Shown here: piece after piece, positions 44,878-52,651 of the stretch | Layout: every line of letters begins with the position of its first letter | Numbering within the stretch: the first letter of the stretch is position 1 | Assembly: GCF_900890425.1 (NCBI RefSeq) | Contig: NZ_CAAHFG010000001.1 | Coordinates: forward strand, 868,001-932,000 | DNA length: 64,000 bases | Direction of reading: 5' to 3' | Source of the DNA: Pontiella desulfatans | Lineage (GTDB): Bacteria; Verrucomicrobiota; Kiritimatiellia; Kiritimatiellales; Pontiellaceae | Position numbers and translations under genes: made by a program | The notes under the pieces: generated by a model | What the model saw: only the letters and a program-made list of their open reading frames with translations | Told to the model about the DNA's origin: nothing | The model's database searches: none

Positions 44878-46052
44878 AAGTTTTGGTGATTCATAATGAA
44901 TATGGCCAGAAGGGCGGAGGAGAGCATCAGGTGTTCATGGCCGAGACCGAGCTACTCCGCCGCCACGGCCATGAAGTGCTCACCTATGCCCAAAGCAATC
45001 TGGATGTTTTGGAGCGTGGTAGGCTCGCGACAATAAAAATGCTGTTCCAATCCAGGTTCAATCGAACTGTTTATCATGAGCTTAGGCGACTCTGCGAAAT
45101 AGAAAAACCGGATGTGGTTCACGTACACAATTTTTGGTTTAGCATCTCTCCATCGGTTTATGCTGCATGCCTTGATTCGGGCGTACCTGTTGTGCAATCC
45201 CTTCATAACTTCCGTACAATCTGTGTTAACGCCTTGTTGTTGCGAGACGGCAAGCCTTGTGAGGATTGCGTGGGGAGAACCGCGCTCAAGGGGGTGCTGA
45301 AACGGTGTTATCACGGTTCCAGAATTCATGGATGGTTTGTGTATCGAATGCAACGGGGGTTTAGGAAACTAATCAATGTGCCGGCCTATTATTTGGCTTT
45401 GACCGAGCATAGCCGTGACATTTTTGTGCGTTCCGGTTTCCCCTCGGACCGGGTTTGGGTGAAAAACAACTTTGTTGCCGACCATTTTGCTGGAATCACA
45501 AACCTACCATCCAAGCCTCGTGCGCTCTTTATTGGAAGCCTGATGACTCATAAGGGAATTCGAACGCTTCTGGACGCCTGGGGGCGCATTCCCGACATCG
45601 AACTCGTTGTGGTTGGTGATGGGGAACTAAAGGATGGCTTAATGGAGTTATGCCGCTCAAAAGATTTGACCCATATCGAGTTCCGGGGATACCTCAATCC
45701 GGCGGAAGTCATGAAGGAAATTCGGCAATGCTCTTTTCTTGTTGTTCCTTCCGAATGGTATGAGACGTTTGGCTTGATTGTGGTTGAAGCTTTTTCCGCT
45801 GGAAAACCGGTTGTCGCGGCGAACATCGGGGCGTTGGGGAGACTTGTGGAAGACGGCGTGAACGGATTGCTCTTCAATCCTGGTGACGCTACTGATTTGA
45901 TTCGTTGTGTTGGTTTAATGCGGGATGAGGTGCTGGCTAAATCCATGGGTGAGTGCGCGCGGAAGTGCTATCAACAAAGGTATAGTGAAAACGTGGGGTA
46001 TCGGAATTTAATCGAGGTCTACGAAAAGGCAACGTTGCAGGGGGGCTCATGA
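44874..46052 (+). CDS. GT4-family glycosyltransferase
   Basis: 392 residues. VLVIHNEYGQKGGGEHQVFM, VVHVHNFWFSISPSVYAACL, then a four-cysteine insertion (NFRTICVNALLLRDGKPCED and CVG) that may bind metal, and SEWYETFGLIVVEAFSAGKPV for the EX7E motif. A frequent member of O-antigen loci. 4-bp overlaps on both sides. Confidence 0.88.
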   Translation: MKVLVIHNEYGQKGGGEHQVFMAETELLRRHGHEVLTYAQSNLDVLERGRLATIKMLFQSRFNRTVYHELRRLCEIEKPDVVHVHNFWFSISPSVYAACLDSGVPVVQSLHNFRTICVNALLLRDGKPCEDCVGRTALKGVLKRCYHGSRIHGWFVYRMQRGFRKLINVPAYYLALTEHSRDIFVRSGFPSDRVWVKNNFVADHFAGITNLPSKPRALFIGSLMTHKGIRTLLDAWGRIPDIELVVVGDGELKDGLMELCRSKDLTHIEFRGYLNPAEVMKEIRQCSFLVVPSEWYETFGLIVVEAFSAGKPVVAANIGALGRLVEDGVNGLLFNPGDATDLIRCVGLMRDEVLAKSMGECARKCYQQRYSENVGYRNLIEVYEKATLQGGS

Positions 46053-47257
46053 ATTTGCTTTTCGTCTGCCACCAAAGGCGTTTCAAGGCGGATCTGCGGC
46101 CAGGGCGATTGGCCCGGTTTTTAGCGGAGCGGGGTCATCATGTGACTCTGCTGTGCATCGCCGACCACGCCAAGTTTCGCATGAAAAAATATATGCAAGA
46201 CGGTGTTTGTTTCATTGAAACGCCCGATTTGTTATTTGGTAGTTTGCGGTCGGGATGGGATCCGGCAAGCGTGTTGCGTCGCCGTACAATGCTCGGCAAG
46301 CTTGGTGTATTCGACCTCGTCCATGTTTTTGAAACACGGCCGGCAACGATATATCCTGTTCTGAGATTTCTAAAAAAGCATCCTGCTCCTTTGGTCATCG
46401 ACTGGATCGACTGGTGGGGGCGGGGCGGCATCATCACCACCAATCGCCCTAAATGGTACCAAGTCCTGTTTGGTCCGTTCGAAACGTTCTATGAGGAGCA
46501 TTACCGAACGCTGGCCAACGCAACAACCGTGATTTGCACGGCGTTGGGGCATCGGGCCGAGGGGCTTGGAGTGCATCCGGATTCCATCTTCAAGGTTCCC
46601 ATCGGTGCAGACACGGAAGCCATACCTTTTGTCGATCCTGCTACGCACCGTTCCGCATTCGACTTTTTGGAAACGGATCGAATTGCTCTGTTTTCCGCGA
46701 TGGATGCCGTGATGGATGTGGAGCTGGTTTTCAGTGCGGCAAAACGAGTCCATGCCGTGTGTCCGGAGTTCAAGCTGGTGATGACAGGCAATGGTGCCGA
46801 GCGGTTAACGCAGCAGGCCAAGGCGTTTGGTATTGGAGACTTTTTTGTTCATTTGGGGCGCCTGCCGCAGGAACAATTTGTCGAGGCATTGACCTGTGCG
46901 GATGTATTCCTGCTTCCCTTTGCGGACGAGATTTATAATCGCGGTCGTTGGCCCTGCAAGATTGGGGATTATCTAGCGGCGGGCCGTCCCATTGTTTCCA
47001 ATCCAGTCGGTGAGGTGCGGGAGCTTATGCAGAAGCATCAGGTTGGGATATTGACGGATTTTGATTCAGACAAATTTGCCGAAGGAATCAAAAACGTGCT
47101 CGAAGATTTGGATCAATCCCGGAGCATGGGGCAGAATGCCCGCCATGTGGCTGAAAATGAACTTGCATGGGATGGAATCTTGGATGAACTTGAACATGCG
47201 TATGGGTATGCCATGAAGAAACATCAAAAAGTTGTGGGGCTGGGTTCTGGACACTAG
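46049..47257 (+). CDS. GT4-family glycosyltransferase
   Basis: 402 residues. NLLFVCHQRRFKADLRPGRL, LVIDWIDWWGRGGII, VICTALGHRAEGLGV, and a donor site of the DVFLLPFADEIYNRGRWPCK / YLAAGRPIVSNPVGEV kind. Last of four tightly packed transferase genes (42887-47257). The final residues run into the word-repeat that follows. Confidence 0.86.
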   Translation: MNLLFVCHQRRFKADLRPGRLARFLAERGHHVTLLCIADHAKFRMKKYMQDGVCFIETPDLLFGSLRSGWDPASVLRRRTMLGKLGVFDLVHVFETRPATIYPVLRFLKKHPAPLVIDWIDWWGRGGIITTNRPKWYQVLFGPFETFYEEHYRTLANATTVICTALGHRAEGLGVHPDSIFKVPIGADTEAIPFVDPATHRSAFDFLETDRIALFSAMDAVMDVELVFSAAKRVHAVCPEFKLVMTGNGAERLTQQAKAFGIGDFFVHLGRLPQEQFVEALTCADVFLLPFADEIYNRGRWPCKIGDYLAAGRPIVSNPVGEVRELMQKHQVGILTDFDSDKFAEGIKNVLEDLDQSRSMGQNARHVAENELAWDGILDELEHAYGYAMKKHQKVVGLGSGH

Positions 47258-47367
47258 AGACTAGAAGCTGGGTGAAGGGCGTGTATGAGTGTGGGCGTAT
47301 GGGGGTTGAACGGGATTTAAACAGGAGAAGTCTGAAGACAGATGTCTGGGATCAGTTGTTCGCTTAA
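47258..47367. repeat. G-rich word repeat after the transferase operon
   Basis: GAGTGTGGGCGTATGGGGGTTGAACGGG in two overlapping words at 47289-47316, followed by a TTTAAACAGGAGA stretch. The same pair of sequences recurs at 49210-49300, just before the fragment of an epimerase gene, so the intervening 1.9 kb may be an insertion. Confidence 0.5.
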
Positions 47368-47740
47368 TTTTCGTGTGGTTGGTGTATTTCGTGGTTGATA
47401 ATCTGGTTTTAGTCCCTCTCTATTCAAATCCCATCATGTATGCGACGGATTTTTACTACAGAGGACCTAGCGCGGTATAGCCGCAACCAAATTGTTTAGA
47501 ACCACTGATTAACACCGAAGACACGGATTTTTTTACCACAGAGAACTCGGAGACACAGAGCATCCTAATCCTCTGAGCCTCAGTGTCCTCTAGCGCAGCG
47601 GGTGGTGAAAACTTGCCAGGAAAACAAGAAATTGACGGATAGTAGTACGGAGACACAGAGTTTTGTATTGCTCCGTTCCTCTGTGTCTCTGTGGTAGAAA
47701 ATCCATTTGGTTCTGGCTCTGCCGGGTTGGGATGGAGATA
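47368..47740. repeat. Long direct repeat, left copy, beside mntA-hepT
   Basis: 373 bp recurring at 48798-49174 in the same orientation with scattered differences. Contains TTTCGTGGTTGATAATCTGG, ACCACAGAGAACTCGGAGAC, the CCTCTAGCGCAGCGGGTGGT core, and ends TTCTGGCTCTGCCGGGTTGG. The two copies enclose the toxin-antitoxin genes. Confidence 0.85.
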
Positions 47741-47804
47741 TAAAACTGCCACTGTGGCGTGAAACGCTTGCTTTTGTGTTGAAAAGCAATAAACATACTC
47801 GGAA

Positions 47805-48098
47805 ATGAGACTGTTGAAACAGGAAAAGAAGGCGTTAGCCCATGCGCTTGCTGGAGTCAATGGAGAGGTGTATTTGTACGGGTCGCGCACGGATGACAGC
47901 AAAAAAGGCGGGGACATTGATGTGCTTGTTTTCGCCCGCGTTGACTCGCCATATCGTCTTTCCCAAGACATTTCTGTCCGGTTCCGAATGGAGTGCGATG
48001 AAAAAATCGACGTTTTAGTGGTCAACCCCGATTCCATCCCTGAATCACAGAAGAGTTTTATCTCGCTGATCCAGGAGGATGCCGTTGCAATACAATGA
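47805..48098 (+). CDS. mntA: MNT-domain nucleotidyltransferase antitoxin
   Basis: 97 residues. VYLYGSRTDDSKKGGDIDVL is the GSx10DxD polymerase-beta site. Paired with the HEPN gene that overlaps it by 4 bp. In MntA/HepT systems the antitoxin modifies the toxin by AMP transfer (family knowledge). Confidence 0.88.
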   Translation: MRLLKQEKKALAHALAGVNGEVYLYGSRTDDSKKGGDIDVLVFARVDSPYRLSQDISVRFRMECDEKIDVLVVNPDSIPESQKSFISLIQEDAVAIQ

Positions 48099-48544
48099 GT
48101 GCGAATAAACAAGCTGAGATTACCCGCCACGGCCGGCAAAAAATGAATGATGCGGTTGCGCTGGTTCAGGCGTCTTTAAATAAGCTGAAGCCTTACGACG
48201 AGAAGCATGCATATAGTGCCGACGAGAGCGAGCCGTATGATGCGCTCAGCGACCGCTTTATCCGGGCGGTTGAGGTGGGCATCAAATTTTTCCGGAGTTA
48301 TGAGCGGTTGCAGTTCGCCGAAAATTCGGACGCGTTGCGCGATTTACTCAATCGGATGGAAAAGCTTGAGATGATCAGCTCGGTCGAGGTCTGGTTCAGA
48401 ATGCGGGATGTGAGAAACCGGATCGTGCATGACTATCTGCCGCATGAAATAAAAATCATGTATGATGACATCATGGGGCTGTTCGGACAGGAACTGGTCG
48501 GGTGCGCCGAAAAGGCACGCCAAGTCAGTCTGGATGAACCATAA
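48095..48544 (+). CDS. hepT: HepT-like HEPN toxin
   Basis: 149 residues, helical, with RDVRNRIVHDYLPHE carrying the Rx4H ribonuclease motif near residues 108-113. Longer than the minimal HepT by an N-terminal helix. Probable tRNA/mRNA nuclease held inactive by the neighbour. Confidence 0.86.
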   Translation: MSANKQAEITRHGRQKMNDAVALVQASLNKLKPYDEKHAYSADESEPYDALSDRFIRAVEVGIKFFRSYERLQFAENSDALRDLLNRMEKLEMISSVEVWFRMRDVRNRIVHDYLPHEIKIMYDDIMGLFGQELVGCAEKARQVSLDEP

Positions 48545-49306
48545 TGGCCTGTGGCGACTTGGCAGAAGGTGAAGATGCCCCGTGCAATAACACGCCCAAT
48601 CGCACGGCCTTAAGGCCTCCGCGGGACAGATCTGCTAAAGGGGGACTGAGGCGGGTTGCTCCAAGGCCTCAATATACGGGGCTCAGGTCTTCCAGAACCG
48701 TCCTAATGACAGGGCTGGGTTTTTTGATAAAAGGGGCTGACGTTTCCGTTTTACATTGTAAATTGTCCATAGTGCAACGGATTCGCTGTTCTTTTGGTTT
48801 TCGTGTGGTTAGTGTATTTCGTGGTTGATAATCTGGTTTTAGTCCCTCTTTATTCGAATCCTATCAAGTATGCGACGGATTTTTTACCACAGAGGACCTA
48901 GCGCGGCATAGCCGCAACCAAATTGTTTAGAACCACTGATGAACACCGAAGACACAGATTTTTTTTTACCACAGAGAACTCAGAGACACAGAGCACCCTA
49001 ATCCTCTGAGCCTCAGTGTCCTCTAGCGCAGCGGGTGGTGAAAACTTGTCAGGAAAACAAGAAATTGACGGATAGTAGTACGGAGGCACAGAGTTTTGTA
49101 TTGCTCCGTTCCTCTGTGTCTCTGTGGTAGAAAATCCATTTTGGTTCTGGCTCTGCCGGGTTGGCATGGAGATAAACGAACATTGGGTATGGGCGTTGGG
49201 CTGTTGTTGGGAGATTAGGTGTGAGGGCGTATGGGGGTTGAACGGGTGTCGACTTCATCGTTTTAACGATTCAACTTTGAACGGTTATAAACAGGAGAGT
49301 GAGAGA
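48545..49306. other. Intergenic region right of hepT, repeats only
   Basis: 48595-48680 holds a GCCTCCGCGGG...GGGGGACTGAGGCGGG palindrome-like word. 48798-49174 is the right long direct repeat. 49175-49300 holds GGGAGATTAGGTGTGAGGG words and a TTTAACGATTCAACTTTG stretch. No credible gene. Confidence 0.55.
48798..49174. repeat. Long direct repeat, right copy, beside mntA-hepT
   Basis: 377 bp, near-copy of 47368-47740. Differences include a few added A residues near 48965 and single changes such as the one in the TTGGCATGG versus TTGGGATGG ending. Non-coding. Confidence 0.85.
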
Positions 49307-49402
49307 ATGAAAAAGCTATTGGTACCGGGGGGACTTTGTTCCAGAATACACCCCGAGAGACGGGGGCTGAGCGAGGTCGGAAGACAGCTGACAGAGGATT
49401 GA
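49307..49402 (+). pseudogene. Remnant 5-prime end of an epimerase-type gene
   Basis: MKKLLVPGGL matches the first residues of the gene at 49732 (MKKLLVTGGLGFIGS), including a good ribosome-binding site (CAGGAGAG), but the frame then becomes unrelated and stops at 49402. Read as a broken earlier copy of the start of that gene. Confidence 0.5.
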
Positions 49403-49411
49403 GTGCAGTTT

Positions 49412-49450
49412 GCGGCAATGCCGCTTTGGAGTGCGGTGGCTCGACACCGC
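49412..49450. repeat. REP-like double hairpin (copy 1)
   Basis: GCGGCAATGCCGC and GCGGTGGCTCGACACCGC, two adjacent palindromes joined by TTTGGAGT. A second copy with the same layout but different loop bases is at 52369-52405. Confidence 0.65.
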
Positions 49451-49525
49451 TTTAACTATTCGAATGCTTTTAAAATATAAGTCGTTATGAGGAACTTGCA
49501 AAACCTCTGGTTTTGCCGTTCCAGT

Positions 49526-49601
49526 TATCAGGTACTGGTTATTGGTTATCAGGACAAGTCATACGCAACCAGCGGGTTAGTCCAATAACCAATAACTTTT
49601 A
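49526..49601. repeat. Inverted word-like repeat, GGTTATTGG / CCAATAACC
   Basis: Left part ACTGGTTATTGGTTATCAGG and right part CCAATAACCAATAAC are variable inverses around a 25-bp centre. Followed at 49609-49646 by an imperfect hairpin GCCTC-GCAAA / TTTGC-GAGGC. No gene in 49403-49731. Confidence 0.55.
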
Positions 49602-49731
49602 ACAAAAAACCGCCTCGCAAACTCGAAGGGTTTTGCAAGAGGCTCGTTATTACTTTAAATTATGTGGTTAACAATCTGAGTAAATCGGTGTTGATCTGTG
49701 GTTCTGGAATTAGCTGAAAGGAAGGGGATAT

Positions 49732-50670
49732 ATGAAAAAATTATTGGTAACAGGCGGTCTGGGATTTATCGGTTCCTATTTCGTGGATCTGGCGCTCAAG
49801 CGTGGGTTTTACGTGATTAACGTGGATAAAAAGACCTATGCGGCGCGGACGGATGTCGATTTTGATGGTCGGGATCATTATGAATTTATCGAAGAAGATA
49901 TTTCGACCATGACCCATATTCCGCCGGGCGTGGATTATGTGGTGAACTTTGCGGCGGAGTCGCATGTGGACAACTCGATCCATGCCAACGAGGCGTTCTA
50001 CAACAGCAACATTGGCGGGGTGTACAATATTCTGGAGCTGATCCGTGCCAAGGATGAAACCGACCGTCCGATTCTGTTCCATATTTCGACGGATGAAGTC
50101 TACGGAACGGCGCACGCCGGCTCGTTCACGGAAGAGGACAAGCTGCTGCCGTCCAATCCCTATTCCGCCACCAAGGCGGCGGCGGAGCAGTTGATTTTTG
50201 GCTGGCGCCACACCCATGGCATCAAGGCGATCATTTGCCGCAGCTGCAACAACTATGGCTTTGGCCAATATCCGGAAAAACTGCTGGCCAAGACGATCGA
50301 GTTCCTGCTCAACGGCAAGAAAATGACGGTGCATGGCGACGGAACCTATCTGCGCGAGTGGATCTATGCCGAGGATAACTGCGAAGGCTTGCTGGCCGTG
50401 CTGGAAAAGGGCGAAGAGGGGCAGGTTTACAATATTTCATCCGGCGAGGAACATTCCGTGATGGATGCCGTCCGCATGGTGGTGGAGGCCATGGGCATGA
50501 AAGAAGAGGATGCCGTGGTGCACATTCCCAATCGTCCCGGACAGGATCTGCGTTATTCCGTCGATTGCTCAAAAGCCCGCGCCCTGGGCTGGGCACCGAA
50601 GACGACGCTGAAGGAATATATTCCGGAGTACATTCGGCTTTATAAGGAGAAGCTCGGCATCGCCGAGTAA
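49732..50670 (+). CDS. NAD-dependent epimerase/dehydratase, RfbB-like
   Basis: 312 residues. [55 protein letters not shown], and PYSATKAAAEQLI with catalytic Tyr/Lys. Closest to dTDP-glucose 4,6-dehydratases but short and divergent from the copy at 17349; it could act on another NDP-hexose. GGAAGGGG lies before the ATG. Confidence 0.87.
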   Translation: MKKLLVTGGLGFIGSYFVDLALKRGFYVINVDKKTYAARTDVDFDGRDHYEFIEEDISTMTHIPPGVDYVVNFAAESHVDNSIHANEAFYNSNIGGVYNILELIRAKDETDRPILFHISTDEVYGTAHAGSFTEEDKLLPSNPYSATKAAAEQLIFGWRHTHGIKAIICRSCNNYGFGQYPEKLLAKTIEFLLNGKKMTVHGDGTYLREWIYAEDNCEGLLAVLEKGEEGQVYNISSGEEHSVMDAVRMVVEAMGMKEEDAVVHIPNRPGQDLRYSVDCSKARALGWAPKTTLKEYIPEYIRLYKEKLGIAE

Positions 50671-50815
50671 GGGAGTTGTGGAGTGTGGGTGTACGGGAGT
50701 TTTGGGTAAGGGAGTTGTGGAGTAAAGGTGTCGGTTTTTTTCCTCTGGCTCGTAGTGAGTAAGGAGTTTTGGATGTTACACCATTGCTCCGATACAAAAA
50801 GAAACGGAGTGAAAC
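50671..50815. repeat. G-rich variable words left of the split 4HB gene (copy 1)
   Basis: Words such as GGGAGTTGTGGAGTGTGGG and GGGTAAGGGAGTTGTGGAG at 50669-50730. The C-rich counterpart lies at 51541-51610 (ACTCCCATAAACACG and on), so the pair flanks the gene in inverted orientation. Confidence 0.6.
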
Positions 50816-51034
50816 ATGGGTGAATTTGCTAATAGTTTCCGAGATCTGGATGTGTATCAAGATGCATTAAACTTGTCCTTGGATATTCATGAGTTTGCTA
50901 AATCCCTTCCAATAGAAGAGCGGTACGTTCTCGCGGATCAAATGCGTCGAGCTTCTCGCTCCGTGCCAGCTAATATTTCCGAGGCGTGGCTTCCTGCTCG
51001 TAGAGATATGTATGTTTGTTGTGTATGCAATTGA
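50816..51034 (+). pseudogene. Four-helix-bundle protein, N-terminal half (split copy 1)
   Basis: Codes for RDLDVYQDALNLSLDIHEFA, RYVLADQMRRASRSVPANIS and EAW, the first half of a 4HB protein, then enters the insert at 50990 and stops at 51032-51034 after 14 foreign codons. The ORF is intact up to the insertion point. Its stop overlaps the start of the nuclease gene at 51012, so translation of the nuclease may be coupled to it. Whether the half protein is functional, alone or with the C-terminal half, is unknown. Confidence 0.75.
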
Positions 51035-51277
51035 AAGTTATTCGACAGGGCGAGTATACATTGGCCAGACGCAAGATATTGATGCTCGCCTTAGGCTTCA
51101 TAATCTCGGGCGCGTTAAATCAACATCTAAAGGTGGAGTGTGGCATCTTGTAGCACTGGAAAGCTTTGAAACGAGAGATCAAGCTCGCTGGTGCGAGACT
51201 TTGCTGAAGAGATCACTTGGGCGACGTTTAAAATGGTTGCAACAACACAAAATATAGTTCGCATACAGCTTGGAGAG
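50990..51277 (+). mobile_element. 288-bp GIY-YIG insert in a four-helix-bundle gene (copy 1)
   Basis: Bounds are inferred from the host protein: GAG GCG TGG before (EAW) and CGC AAA CGT after (RKRRY), which together restore the family motif. By eye the 288 bp are identical to 58278-58565. The 52 bp of host sequence starting GAAGAGCGGTACG are identical too, while the rest of the host gene differs. The nuclease gene fills all but 22 bp at the left and 20 bp at the right, leaving no room for a group I or II intron. Confidence 0.75.
51012..51257 (+). CDS. GIY-YIG nuclease inside split 4HB gene (copy 1)
   Basis: 81 residues. FVVYAIESYSTGRVYIGQTQ gives the GIY (YAI) and YIG motifs; DIDARLRLHNLGRVKSTSKG contains the active-site Arg and the HN; then FETRDQARWCETLLKRSLG with the catalytic Glu. 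Single-domain UPF0213-like, without a DNA-binding extension. It is a candidate homing nuclease because the same gene sits at the same place in two 4HB genes. Confidence 0.85.
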   Translation: MFVVYAIESYSTGRVYIGQTQDIDARLRLHNLGRVKSTSKGGVWHLVALESFETRDQARWCETLLKRSLGRRLKWLQQHKI

Positions 51278-51481
51278 CGCAAACGTAGATATAAAGCCGC
51301 ATTTATTGCTAAATTGAGTGATTCTGAAACAGAGGCATCTGAAATGCAGTGCTGGCTGGACTTTTCTTTAAAAGCCAAGTTTATGGGTCAGGCCGTGTAT
51401 GAAGGTTTTGATAAGCGATATGAACGCATTATCGGTCAACTTGTGACGATGATCGACGGAGCCGAAAAATGGTGTCGTTAG
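51233..51481 (+). pseudogene. Four-helix-bundle protein, C-terminal half (split copy 1)
   Basis: From 51278 the frame codes for RKRRYKAAFIAKLSDSETEA, SEMQCWLDFSLKAKF and DKRYERIIGQLVTMIDGAEK to WCR. This is the second half of the 4HB protein, in the same frame as the first. An ATG at 51233 (or 51191), within the nuclease gene, could start it by coupling. Differences from copy 2 are mostly silent or conservative, so the half was under selection until recently. Confidence 0.7.
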
Positions 51482-51622
51482 GTGTGAAGCTCTCGACTCG
51501 AACCGTTGTGCGTGCAGAGATGTCTGATGGAAGAACGGCCACTCCCATAAACACGTATACTCATACTCCCTTACGCAACTTCCCCGGTACTCCCATACCC
51601 CACAACCCCCAGACGTGAATTT
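51482..51622. repeat. C-rich variable words right of the split 4HB gene (copy 1)
   Basis: 51541-51610 has ACTCATACTCCCTTACG, GGTACTCCCATACCCCAC and similar, the complement style of the G-rich words at 50671-50730. Non-coding. Confidence 0.6.
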
Positions 51623-52174
51623 ATGAACACTTTATACAAAATAATTCCGTTCGACATAAAACACGGAAATTGCGGCGGATCGCTGGTGCAGTTCCAGCAG
51701 GGTGAGGACGCGGAAAACGCGTTGCCGTTCAGCATTGGCAAGGTTCTGGTCTCCTCCGACATGCAGCCCGGTGACGTGCGTGGCAACCATGCCCACCACG
51801 AAACCGAGGAGATCGTGGTTGCCCTCAGCGGTGGTTGCACCTTTGAGCTGGATGATGGCAAGGGCACGCGGGAACGCGTACGCCTTGCTGCGTGTGGGTG
51901 TAAGGGAGTAGTGGAGTGTGGGAGTAAAGACGCCGCTGCCTTAGCCCCCATACGCCCAAACCCCGAAACACCCATACCCAACCACTCCGACACACAACCA
52001 GCTTTGCTGCTTTATCCCCACGTCTGGCGCACGTTCTATGATTTCGAACCGGGGACGGTCTTGCTGGTGGTGGCTAATATCACCTACGATGAAAAAGACT
52101 ATATTCGTGACCGGGCTGAGTTTGAGCGCATCGCGAAGACTTGGGCCGGGCTGGGTGGGAGCGCATCGCCGTAG
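51623..52174 (+). CDS. WxcM-like dTDP-sugar ketoisomerase (FdtA/QdtA type) with repeat insertion
   Basis: 183 residues. Cupin fold: MQPGDVRGNHAHHETEEIVV with the HxH site, TFELDDGKGTRERVRL, then LLLYPHVWRTFYDFEPGTVL and YDEKDYIRDRAEF. Converts dTDP-4-keto-6-deoxyglucose to the 3-keto isomer for transamination. About 35 residues between VRL and LLLYP are coded by G-rich then C-rich words (51892-52003) and are foreign to the family. The frame stays open, but the insert falls within the barrel and function may be impaired. Confidence 0.83.
   Translation: MNTLYKIIPFDIKHGNCGGSLVQFQQGEDAENALPFSIGKVLVSSDMQPGDVRGNHAHHETEEIVVALSGGCTFELDDGKGTRERVRLAACGCKGVVECGSKDAAALAPIRPNPETPIPNHSDTQPALLLYPHVWRTFYDFEPGTVLLVVANITYDEKDYIRDRAEFERIAKTWAGLGGSASP
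51892..52003. repeat. Word-like inverted element inside the FdtA-like gene
   Basis: GTGTGGGTGTAAGGGAGTAG and following G-rich words, a short centre (GACGCCGCTGCC), then CCCATACGCCCAAACCCCG and C-rich words. The 7-bp TTGCTGC stands on both sides (51885-51891 and 52004-52010) and could be a target duplication or chance. Confidence 0.6.
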
Positions 52175-52651
52175 GCGGTATGCAGCGGACTGAGGACAGA
52201 TGACAGAAGTCAGCATATTGCTCCGGCAACTAAATGTTGTGACTGAACAGGTTTTTTTTTAACCGCGAAAGAACGCATAGAACGCAGAAAACTTGGCAAT
52301 AGGCATCTTTGTGTTCCTTGCGTTCTTTCGCGGTTAATCCCAATATTAAGTCGCCGGATCTATAGTATGCGGCGCAGCCGCTTTGGTGCGGTAGCTCGAT
52401 ACCGCTTTTCTTTCGGTTGATTTGTATTTGGCCGCGAGAGAACGCATAGAACTCAGGGGTTGAAGGACAACGGTTGGTCGATGAAGGATGAGGTTTTGGC
52501 AAAATGATTGGGGCAAAATAATTCTGGCACTGCTGCTTTCATCGCTAGTAAATAGTCTTGTTATCAATCGTCCTGTAAAACAGGCATAGGAATACTAATT
52601 GTGCCTCTAAATTATTTTGCCTGAAATATTGCTGTGGTAGGGAGCGATTTT
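52175..52651. repeat. Intergenic with perfect inverted repeat and REP-like hairpins
   Basis: 52261-52277 AACCGCGAAAGAACGCA and 52319-52335 are a perfect 17-bp inverted pair around 41 bp. 52369-52405 is the second REP-like double hairpin (GCGGCGCAGCCGC, GCGGTAGCTCGATACCGC). Further right are GGCAAAATGATT/GGCAAAATAATT words and AATAGTCTTGTTATC, the inverse of a word in the 54920-55323 repeat. No gene. Confidence 0.65.

Noticed and set aside
47258-49731. Insertion sequence
   Set aside because: No transposase fragment in any frame; the repeats are non-coding and enclose only a toxin-antitoxin pair.
50990-51277. Group I or group II intron, or intein, carrying the GIY-YIG gene
   Set aside because: Only about 42 bp lie outside the nuclease gene, the ends lack the U/G or GTGYG and AY signals, and an intein would need a continuous frame, which is broken by stops.
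27086-52174. Assembly or sequencing error as the source of in-frame word repeats
   Set aside because: Considered, but several independent genes show different words with open frames and intact downstream motifs, which random misassembly would rarely give. Read-level checking is still the decisive test.
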